Assembly: GCA_017853455.1 (NCBI GenBank)
Contig: JAFMJM010000179.1
Location: 1 to 5,365 of the forward strand
Direction of reading: 5' to 3'
DNA: 5,365 nt
Origin: Acidimicrobiia bacterium
Lineage (GTDB): Bacteria > Actinomycetota > Acidimicrobiia > IMCC26256 > PALSA-555
The translations under genes and the position numbers were made by a program. Numbering within the stretch: position 1 is the first letter of the stretch; the number at the start of each line of letters is the position of its first letter. Positions 1 through 5,185 of the stretch are shown in pieces. The notes under the pieces were generated by a model, which worked only from the letters and a program-made list of their open reading frames with translations, was not told the origin of the DNA and made no database searches.

Positions 1-59
1 AGGAGCCGGCCACGGGTCGAGGGCATGACGCGATCCTGCCCGATGTGGGCCTTCCCCCG

Positions 60-107
60 CGACCCCGCCCGCGACCCCGCCCCACGAACCCGCCCCACGA
101 CCCCGCC
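60..107 (+). repeat. Degenerate 12-13 bp tandem repeat
   Basis: Four successive copies of a unit close to CGACCCCGCCCCA can be seen, at about 60-71, 72-84, 85-97 and 98-107. The first has one base fewer, the third has A in place of C at the fourth position, and the last is truncated. The array ends 8 bases before the TAGCGT box of the amidohydrolase gene, so it lies where a -35 element or upstream regulator site would be. Simple replication slippage in C-rich DNA is the plain explanation. A regulatory role is only possible. Confidence 0.6.
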
Positions 108-115
108 GGTGGGCG

Positions 116-121
116 TAGCGT
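116..121 (+). promoter_or_regulatory. Probable -10 box (TAGCGT) of a leaderless promoter for the amidohydrolase gene
   Basis: TAGCGT matches the actinobacterial -10 pattern TANNNT and ends exactly 6 bases before the GTG start at 128. Transcription usually begins about 6-8 bases after the -10 box, so the message would start at or next to the start codon and carry no leader. There is no Shine-Dalgarno sequence at the usual distance; the nearest purine run, GGTGGG at 108-113, is 14 bases away. No recognisable -35 hexamer is present. The same arrangement, with the same TAG and the same 6-base spacing, precedes the gene starting at 4411 on the minus strand. Confidence 0.55.
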
Positions 122-127
122 CGGGCC

Positions 128-1831
128 GTGCACCACGATCTCGTCGTCCGGGGAGGGCTCGTCGTCGACGGCACCGGCGCCGCCGCGCGCCGGGCCGACG
201 TCGCCGTCGTCGGCGACACGGTCGTCGCCGTGGGCGACGACGTCGGCCGGGGTCGGCGCGAGATCGACGCCGACGGTCGGATCGTCACCCCCGGGTTCGT
301 CGACGCCCACACGCACCTCGACGCCCAGTTCGCCTGGGACCCCCACGCCACGTCGTCGTGCTGGCACGGCGTGACCTCGGTGGTGATCGGCAACTGCGGC
401 GTCACGTTCGCGCCCGTCCGCCCCGGCGACCGGTCGGTCCTGGCCGAGATGATGGAGTCGGTCGAGGACATCCCCCGGGCGGCGGTGCTCGAGGGGCTGC
501 CGTGGGACTGGGAGTCGTACGGGGGCTTCCTCGACTGGCTGGAGCGCATCCCGAAGGGCGTCCACGTCGGCGGGATGGTCGGCCACGCGGCGGTGCGGAT
601 CGCGACGCTCGGCGACCGGGCGCCCGACCCCGACGCCGTCGTCACCGCCGACGACCTCGCGCGCATGACCGCCCTCGTCGCGGAGGCCGCGGCGGCGGGC
701 GCGCTCGGCGTCTCGACCTCCCGCACGTTGCGCCACCGCGTCCCCGACGGCCGGTACGTGCCCGGCACCTGGGCCGACGCCGACGAGCTCACGGCCCTGG
801 CCGACGCGATCGGCGCCGGCCGGGTGCTGGAGGTCGCGCCCCGCTTCGACGGCGACGGCCCGGCCGAGCCCCGGGTCGACGAGGAGCTCGCCTGGATGAC
901 CGCCGTCAGCCGGGCGACGGGTGTCACGGTCACCTTCAACCTCACCCAGACCCGCGAGCAGGGCTGGCACTACCGGCGGGCGTGCAACCAGGCCCGGTCC
1001 GCCAACGCCCGCGGGGCCCGGATCCGGCCCCAGACGTCACCCCGCTTCATCGGGCTCCTGACCGGACTCGCCCACCGGACGCCCTTCGACGCCCACCCCG
1101 AGTGGCAGGCGCTGCAGGCGCTCGCGCTCCCCGACCGCCTGGCGCGCCTGCGCGACCCGTCGGCGCGCGCCGCCCTGGTCGACGCCGCCCGCACCGACCG
1201 GGCCGGCCTCGACGACTTCTTCGTGCTCGGCGGCGCCGACGACACCGCGCGCTACGACACCGACCCGGCCCGGAGCCTGCTCGCGCTCGCCGACGCCGCC
1301 GGCACCACCCCGGTCGAGTGGTTCGTGACCGAATCGCTCGCCACCGACGGCCGCCTCGTGTGCTCGTGGCCGCTGCTCAACCAGCGCGTCGACGCCATCG
1401 GCGAGATGATCGCCGACCCCCTCGTGCTGCACGGGCTCGGCGACGCCGGTGCCCACGTGGGCCAGACGATGGACGCCAGCACCACCACCACGCTGCTCGC
1501 CACGTGGGTCCGCGACCGGAACGTGCTGACCCTCGAGGAGGGGGTGCGCCGCCTCACCTCCGACCCGGCCCGCACCTTCGGCGTCGACCGTGGCGTGTTG
1601 CGCGTCGGGGCCATCGCCGACCTCAACGTGATCGACCTCGACGCCCTCGACTGCGCGGTGCCCGAGTTCCGCCACGACCTCCCCCTCGGTGCCGGTCGTT
1701 GGGTGCAGCGGTCGCGGGGCTACGACTGCACCGTCGTGGCCGGGCAGGTCGCGGTGGAGCACGGCGAGTGCACCGGCGCGACCGCCGGGCGCGTCCTGCG
1801 CCACGCGGCCGGATCCACGACCCACCGGTAG
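128..1831 (+). CDS. N-acyl-D-amino-acid deacylase-like amidohydrolase
   Basis: A 567-residue protein of the amidohydrolase superfamily, D-aminoacylase/amidohydrolase 3 branch, probably a cytoplasmic metal-dependent hydrolase of N-acyl or amide bonds. Its true substrate is unknown. The N-terminal beta-sandwich segment (LVVRGGLVVDGTG, residues 5-17) leads into the barrel with GFVDAHTHLD (metal-type H61 and H63), GNCG with C90, GH at 152-153, STSRTLRHR (196-204), and GLGDAGAHVG with D439 (candidate catalytic Asp) and H443. The C-terminal RVGAIADLNVID (492-503) is the usual return to the sandwich domain. The THMR and SHH histidines of classical D-aminoacylases are not seen; the matching stretches read LEVAPRF and VTVTFNL. 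The GTG start is forced: the frame is closed by TAG at 116-118 and this is the first start after it. It heads a three-gene operon and is separated from the next gene by 12 bases. Family call is firm, specificity is not. Confidence 0.88.
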   Translation: MHHDLVVRGGLVVDGTGAAARRADVAVVGDTVVAVGDDVGRGRREIDADGRIVTPGFVDAHTHLDAQFAWDPHATSSCWHGVTSVVIGNCGVTFAPVRPGDRSVLAEMMESVEDIPRAAVLEGLPWDWESYGGFLDWLERIPKGVHVGGMVGHAAVRIATLGDRAPDPDAVVTADDLARMTALVAEAAAAGALGVSTSRTLRHRVPDGRYVPGTWADADELTALADAIGAGRVLEVAPRFDGDGPAEPRVDEELAWMTAVSRATGVTVTFNLTQTREQGWHYRRACNQARSANARGARIRPQTSPRFIGLLTGLAHRTPFDAHPEWQALQALALPDRLARLRDPSARAALVDAARTDRAGLDDFFVLGGADDTARYDTDPARSLLALADAAGTTPVEWFVTESLATDGRLVCSWPLLNQRVDAIGEMIADPLVLHGLGDAGAHVGQTMDASTTTTLLATWVRDRNVLTLEEGVRRLTSDPARTFGVDRGVLRVGAIADLNVIDLDALDCAVPEFRHDLPLGAGRWVQRSRGYDCTVVAGQVAVEHGECTGATAGRVLRHAAGSTTHR

Positions 1832-1834
1832 CAT
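1829..1834 (+). promoter_or_regulatory. Possible internal -10 box (TAGCAT) overlapping the amidohydrolase stop
   Basis: TAGCAT fits TANNNT and ends 9 bases before the GTG at 1844. Its first three bases are the TAG stop of the upstream gene. No Shine-Dalgarno sequence lies in the 12-base gap, so the thioesterase would otherwise depend on translational coupling or reinitiation. A transcript starting 6-8 bases after the box would have a leader of at most a few bases. The spacing is 3 bases longer than at the other two boxes, so this is the weakest of the three. Confidence 0.35.
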
Positions 1835-1843
1835 CCGCGCCGC

Positions 1844-2668
1844 GTGGACGACCTCGCCTTCTACGGCCTGCACCCCGTTGCCGCCCCCGACGGGGAGGGC
1901 CACTCGACCTGGCGCTTCGAGGTCGTGCGGGCGCTGTGCTCCGGGCTCGGAAGCCTGTTCGGCGGGTGCGGCCTCGGCGCCGCCCTCGCCGCCCTCGAGC
2001 ACGACACCGGACGACCGGTCGTGTGGGCCACCGCCCAGTTCCTGCAGTTCGCCCGGCCGGGTCAGTTCGTCGACCTCGAGGTGACCGAGGTCGTGCGCGG
2101 CGGCGCCACGAGCCAGGCCCGCGTGCTCGCCCGGGTCGACGACCGCGAGATCTTCACCGTGCTCGCCTCCCTCGGTCGCCGCGACCTCCCCTGGGCCGAC
2201 ACCTGGGCCGAGATGCCCGACGTGCCCCCGCCCGCCGCCTGCCCGCCCCGTCCCCTGCGCCCCGAGCACCGCGGCACGATCGCCGAGCGCATGGAGGCGC
2301 GCATGGCGAACTACCGGGTGATCGTCGAGCCCGACGGCATCCGGGGAGACGGACGCTCGGCGCTGTGGGTCCGCAACCCCTGGGGCGACGACGCCCGTGC
2401 CGCCGCCCTCGCCATCCTGGGCGACTACGTCCCGTCGGGGCTCGGGCAGGCGACCGGCCAGCGCCACGAGATCAACAGCCTCGACAACACCCTGCGCATG
2501 GTCCAGGTCCACCGCACCGAGTGGATCCTCGCCGACATCCGCATCCAGGCCCTGCGCGACGGCTTCGGCCACGGCCTCGTCCACCTGTGGGCCGAGGACG
2601 GCACCCTGCTCGCCACCGCCACCCAGTCCGCGATCGTGCGGGCCGTCCGCCCCCGGGAGGAACCGTGA
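1844..2668 (+). CDS. TesB-type (double hotdog) acyl-CoA thioesterase
   Basis: A 274-residue protein, close in length to E. coli TesB (286), expected to hydrolyse acyl-CoA to free fatty acid and CoA in the cytoplasm. The first hotdog domain spans about residues 20-112 (GGCGLGAALAAL at 40-51, then WATAQFLQFARPGQ, as in the family). A Pro-rich linker (about 126-140) joins the second domain (about 145-270). By comparison with remembered TesB motifs, the catalytic triad Asp-Thr-Gln is represented by D194 (GDYVPS), S212 in NSLDNT (Ser for Thr, a conservative swap) and Q261 in ATQSAIVR. The final block, EDGTLLATATQ, is typical. The GTG start lies 12 bases after the previous stop and in the same frame, with no Shine-Dalgarno. 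The 3' end overlaps the next start by GTGA. Chain-length preference cannot be told from the sequence. Confidence 0.87.
   Translation: MDDLAFYGLHPVAAPDGEGHSTWRFEVVRALCSGLGSLFGGCGLGAALAALEHDTGRPVVWATAQFLQFARPGQFVDLEVTEVVRGGATSQARVLARVDDREIFTVLASLGRRDLPWADTWAEMPDVPPPAACPPRPLRPEHRGTIAERMEARMANYRVIVEPDGIRGDGRSALWVRNPWGDDARAAALAILGDYVPSGLGQATGQRHEINSLDNTLRMVQVHRTEWILADIRIQALRDGFGHGLVHLWAEDGTLLATATQSAIVRAVRPREEP
2655..2661 (+). promoter_or_regulatory. Shine-Dalgarno sequence for the LLM-class oxidoreductase
   Basis: GGGAGGA lies just before GTG 2665, with 3 bases between the A and the start codon. It is the only strong ribosome binding site seen in the window and decides the start of a gene whose frame is otherwise open for thousands of bases upstream. 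It sits inside the last codons of the thioesterase gene, as expected for translationally coupled genes. Confidence 0.75.
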
Positions 2669-3624
2669 CCGTCCCCCGCCGCCACGGCATCACGGTGCCG
2701 TTCCCCGGTCTCCTCCACGAGCAGCGCCCGTGGTACGAGGAGGCCGTCGCCCTGGGGTACACCGACGTGTGGTCGGCCGAGGCCGGCGGGCACGACGGCC
2801 TGATCCCCCTCGCCATGGCGGCGGCCTGGACCCCCACCCTGCGTCTCGGCCCGGCGATCCTCCCGGTGTACACCCGCGGTGCGGCCACCCTCGCCTCCGC
2901 AGTGGCGTCGATGTGCCAGGCGGCGCCCGGCCGGTTCGCCCTCGGCATCGGCTGCTCGTCGCCGACCATCGTCGAGCGCTGGAACGCCGTGCCCTTCGAC
3001 CGGCCGTACCAGCGGGTCCGCGACACGATCCGGTTCCTGCGCGCCGCGCTGTCCGGCGAGAAGGTCGACACCGACTACGAGACGTTCGCGGTGCACGGGT
3101 TCCGCCTCGACGTGCGCGTCCCCGAGCTGCCCCCGATCCTGGTCGGCGCCCTCCGGCCCGCCATGCTGCGCCTCGCCGGGCGCGAGGGCGACGGCGCCAT
3201 CACCAACTGGCTGTCGCCCGCCGACGTGCCACGGATCGTCGAGGAGGTCGGCGCCGAGCGCGAGCTCGTGGCCCGGATCATGGTGCTGCCCACCACCGAT
3301 CCCGACCTCCTGCGGGCCGTCGGCCGCCGGATGGTCGCGGCCTACATGACCGTGCCGGCGTACGCCGCCTTCCAGGAGTGGCTCGGGCGCGGCGACGCCA
3401 TCCGTCCGATGAACGAGCGGTGGGCCGCCGGTGACCGGGCGGGCGCGCTCGAGCAGATCCCCGACTCCCTGCTCGACGAGCTGATCGTGCACGGCACCCC
3501 CGAGGAGTGCGCCCGCCGGGTCGAGGAGTACGCCGCCGCCGGGATCACCACGACGGCGCCGGCGGTGTTCGGCGACGCCGACACGGTCCGCACGATGCTG
3601 CGGGCCCTCGCACCCCGGACCTGA
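2665..3624 (+). CDS. LLM-class F420-dependent oxidoreductase
   Basis: A 319-residue member of the luciferase-like monooxygenase superfamily, probably using coenzyme F420 rather than FMN, as most actinobacterial relatives of this type do. The TIM-barrel pattern is clear: HGITVPFPG at the N-terminus, EEAVALGYTDVWSAEAGGHDG (25-45), LRLGPAILPVYTR (59-71), RFALGIGCSSPTIVERW (90-106, the glycine-rich cofactor-side strand), PPILVGALRPAMLRLAGREGDGAITNW (156-182), and the C-terminal HGTPEECARRVEEYAAAGITTTAP (276-299). It may belong to the Rv3093c-like group, but that is a guess. The start is GTG 2665, chosen for the strong GGGAGGA and the GTGA overlap with the thioesterase stop. The frame is open back to position 25, but the earlier part translates to Arg-rich low complexity and is not protein-like. 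It is the last gene of the plus-strand operon. The redox substrate is unknown. Confidence 0.88.
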   Translation: MTVPRRHGITVPFPGLLHEQRPWYEEAVALGYTDVWSAEAGGHDGLIPLAMAAAWTPTLRLGPAILPVYTRGAATLASAVASMCQAAPGRFALGIGCSSPTIVERWNAVPFDRPYQRVRDTIRFLRAALSGEKVDTDYETFAVHGFRLDVRVPELPPILVGALRPAMLRLAGREGDGAITNWLSPADVPRIVEEVGAERELVARIMVLPTTDPDLLRAVGRRMVAAYMTVPAYAAFQEWLGRGDAIRPMNERWAAGDRAGALEQIPDSLLDELIVHGTPEECARRVEEYAAAGITTTAPAVFGDADTVRTMLRALAPRT

Positions 3625-3627
3625 CGC

Positions 3628-3645
3628 CGCCGGCCGTCACCGGCG
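3628..3645. terminator. Short GC hairpin between the convergent genes
   Basis: The arms CGCCGG (3628-3633) and CCGGCG (3640-3645) are perfect inverted repeats with a 6-base loop. They begin 3 bases after the stop of the plus-strand operon and lie 25 bases beyond the stop of the minus-strand operon. Its position suits a bidirectional terminator serving both operons. No T-run follows on either strand, so it is not a classical intrinsic terminator, and 6-bp GC palindromes are common in DNA of this composition. Confidence 0.35.
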
Positions 3646-3670
3646 ATCGGCGTGCGGCGAGGGCCGCGGC

Positions 3671-4411
3671 TCAGATCGACGTCAGGGCCACGAAGCCGGC
3701 GAGCACCCCGGCGTCGCCGATGACGTCGACCGAGTCGAGGTCGGCCCGGTTCCGCAGCGCCAGGAGCAGGTCGGACGCCGGGCCGCGGGCGGCGACGTCG
3801 CCCTTGGCGTGGACGCGCTCGACCTCAGGCCCGTCGGGGGTCACCCGCACCAGCCATTCGCCGGCGGTGTCGGTGCAGTGCACGTGGACCGACTCCCCGG
3901 CGCCCACCACCCGGTCGCGCAGGCGGACCCCGACCACCATGGTCAGGAACTCGTCGAGGGCGTCGGCGGCCAGGACGGCGTCGACCGGCCGGACCGAGCC
4001 GGCGGCGAGCTCGGCGTCGACGCGGTGCAGCGAGGTCTCGTGGGCGCCGCGGCGCAGCCAGAAGCCGACCGTGCCCGGACCGGCGAGGGTCCACATGGGC
4101 GCGTCGGGTGCGGCGGCCGCCAACGTGTCGGCGAGCAGGTCGACCGCACCCGCCACCCAGTCGATCAGGTCCGCCGGGTCGGCGGGCGGGGTCGGCCAGT
4201 CGAAGACCGGCTCGGCGATGCGCCGGTCGACGATGTCGGCCTGCCACCGCAGCACGCTGCCCACGTGCACCAGCAGGTCGGTGACCGACCAGTCGGGGCA
4301 CGACGGCACCCGGGCGTCGGGGCCGGCCGCGCGGGCGGCGGCCACCAGCGCCGCACCCTCCCCACGGACGGCGGCGACGTAGGTGGACGGGTCGAGGGCG
4401 GCGGGATCCAT
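3671..4411 (-). CDS. Maleylpyruvate isomerase-family mycothiol-dependent enzyme
   Basis: A 246-residue protein of the MDMPI/DinB-like family, which transfers or isomerises substrates with mycothiol as the thiol cofactor in actinobacteria. The N-terminal four-helix domain (about 10-155) has the family signature: VPSCPDWSVTDLLVHVGSV with H49, then RRGAHETSLHRVDAE with E125 and H129. These match the His-Glu-His zinc site of the characterised Corynebacterium enzyme in motif and spacing. The C-terminal domain (about 170-245) shows the usual pattern SVHVHCTDTAGEWLVRV followed by HAKGDVAARGPASDLLLALRNR. Length is typical. The ATG start lies 9 bases after the SRAP stop, in the same frame, with no Shine-Dalgarno and a TAGGCT box 6 bases away. 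The name describes the family; there are no gentisate-pathway genes nearby, so a true maleylpyruvate isomerase role is unlikely to be assumed. The substrate is unknown. Confidence 0.86.
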   Translation of the reverse strand: MDPAALDPSTYVAAVRGEGAALVAAARAAGPDARVPSCPDWSVTDLLVHVGSVLRWQADIVDRRIAEPVFDWPTPPADPADLIDWVAGAVDLLADTLAAAAPDAPMWTLAGPGTVGFWLRRGAHETSLHRVDAELAAGSVRPVDAVLAADALDEFLTMVVGVRLRDRVVGAGESVHVHCTDTAGEWLVRVTPDGPEVERVHAKGDVAARGPASDLLLALRNRADLDSVDVIGDAGVLAGFVALTSI

Positions 4412-4417
4412 GCGCCG

Positions 4418-4423
4418 AGCCTA
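4418..4423 (-). promoter_or_regulatory. Probable -10 box (TAGGCT) of a leaderless promoter overlapping the SRAP stop
   Basis: Read on the minus strand, TAGGCT fits TANNNT and ends exactly 6 bases (CGGCGC) before the ATG at 4411. Its TAG is the stop codon of the SRAP gene. The geometry is the same as at 116-121. There is no Shine-Dalgarno sequence and no clear -35 hexamer upstream. If active, it would make the MDMPI-family gene transcribable independently of the SRAP gene, from a leaderless message. Confidence 0.5.
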
Positions 4424-5173
4424 GGTCGGGGCGTCGGCGTCCGTCGCGGGGTCGACCGCTTCGACCGGTTCGATCAGGTCGGGTCCGTGGTTGCGGGCGC
4501 TGTTGACCCGCGTGCTCACGGCGTGCAGGACCAGTCGGTCGTCGGGCGCCGGGCGCAGCAGACGCTGCAGCGACCCGACGTCGTCGACGTCCGGGTCGAG
4601 CCACTCGTCCCAGGCCGGTCGCTCGAGCACCACCGGCATCCGGTGGTGGACCGGCGCCAGGGTGGCGTTGGCGTCGGTGGTGACGATGGTGCACGTGCGC
4701 AGCCAGCCGTCGGGACTCCCCGCGACCGCCGCATCCCCGGGCACCTTCCAGGTCTCCCACAAACCTGCGAGGGCGAGCGGCTCGTCGTCGCGCCGGTGGA
4801 TGAAGTACGGCTGCTTGCGGGTCTTGCCGTCCGGACCCGGCGCCGCCGCCCACTCGTAGAACCCGTCGGCGGGGACCAGGCACCGCTTGCGGGCGAAGGC
4901 CCGCCGGAAGGCCGGCTTCTCGGCGAGCGTCTCGGAGCGGGCGTTGATCATCCGGTCCCCCATCGCCGGATCCTTCGCCCACGCCGGCACCAGCCCCCAC
5001 CGCAGCCGGGACAGGACCCGGCGGTCGTCGTGGTCACGGACCGCCAGGACGGCCCGCCGGGGGGCGACGTTCCAGTCGGGCCCGTCGGAGCCCACCGAGT
5101 CGTCGACGTCGTCGACCTCGAAGTGGGTCACGATCCGGTTCGTCGGCGAGGTGATCGTGAAGCGGCCGCACAC
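4421..5173 (-). CDS. SRAP-family (YedK/HMCES-like) abasic-site DNA-protein crosslinking protein
   Basis: A 250-residue SOS response-associated peptidase-fold protein. The family shields abasic sites in single-stranded DNA by forming a thiazolidine bond between its Cys2 and the sugar aldehyde. All key residues are visible: MCGRF with C2 (exposed after Met removal), WNVAP with N35, RWGLVPAWAKD (58-68), INARSET (76-82), PADGFYEW with E107, and VHHRMP with H176. The closing VSTRVNSARNHGPDLIEPVE is typical. The start is GTG 5173, fixed by the need for Cys at position 2. An Asp-rich insert (VDDVDDSVGSDG, 20-31) and an acidic C-terminal tail are present. The start is 12 bases after the stop of the DUF3052-like gene and in the same frame, with only a weak GGGG before it; translation is probably coupled. 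The MDMPI-family gene follows after 9 bases. Confidence 0.93.
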   Translation of the reverse strand: MCGRFTITSPTNRIVTHFEVDDVDDSVGSDGPDWNVAPRRAVLAVRDHDDRRVLSRLRWGLVPAWAKDPAMGDRMINARSETLAEKPAFRRAFARKRCLVPADGFYEWAAAPGPDGKTRKQPYFIHRRDDEPLALAGLWETWKVPGDAAVAGSPDGWLRTCTIVTTDANATLAPVHHRMPVVLERPAWDEWLDPDVDDVGSLQRLLRPAPDDRLVLHAVSTRVNSARNHGPDLIEPVEAVDPATDADAPT

Positions 5174-5185
5174 GGCGGACCCCGA

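Larger units (their letters stand above)
1..127. other. Leader region upstream of the amidohydrolase gene
   Basis: No complete gene is visible here. In plus frame 2 the first bases read as a possible eight-residue tail (GAGHGSRA) ending at TGA 26-28. It could be the end of an upstream gene, but it is too short to support. After it come a C-rich run, a degenerate tandem repeat (60-107) and a TAGCGT box (116-121) just before the GTG start at 128. The amidohydrolase frame is closed by TAG at 116-118, so its coding region cannot extend into this leader. A long open frame that starts at ATG 25 runs through here, but its product is Arg/Pro-rich low-complexity sequence and looks like an artefact of high GC. 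Confidence 0.5.

Noticed and set aside
2..28. Tail of an upstream gene ending at TGA 26-28
   Set aside because: Only eight codons are visible, so nothing distinguishes it from chance; not annotated as a gene.
1037..2584. Minus-strand 515-codon open frame opposite the amidohydrolase and thioesterase
   Set aside because: It is antisense to two well-supported genes. Its Gly/Val/Ala/Glu-rich product has no recognisable domain. Long antisense frames are expected when stop codons are rare in high-GC DNA.
25..2664. A very long plus-strand open frame starting at ATG 25 and running into the oxidoreductase gene, as if a 1199-residue protein
   Set aside because: The part before 2665 translates to Arg/Pro/Gly-rich low complexity without any family motif and overlaps two clearly recognisable genes in another frame. 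Only the segment from GTG 2665 is protein-like and preceded by a Shine-Dalgarno.
2425..3492. Minus-strand 355-codon open frame opposite the oxidoreductase
   Set aside because: No domain or motif seen; it lies over a confident LLM-class gene and has the same high-GC shadow composition.
3507..4382. Plus-strand 291-codon open frame opposite the MDMPI-family gene
   Set aside because: Its Ser/Arg/Thr/Ala-rich product lacks motifs, while the minus strand carries the complete His-Glu-His MDMPI pattern.
3825..5000. Minus-strand 391-codon open frame spanning the SRAP and MDMPI-family genes in another frame
   Set aside because: It crosses two recognised genes and turns to Arg/Gly/Pro-rich sequence; it is a shadow of them.
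5090..5116. Repeated GTCGTCGAC-like trinucleotide run, considered as a repeat or binding site
   Set aside because: It lies in the SRAP gene and encodes the Asp/Val-rich VDDVDD stretch; codon repetition explains it.
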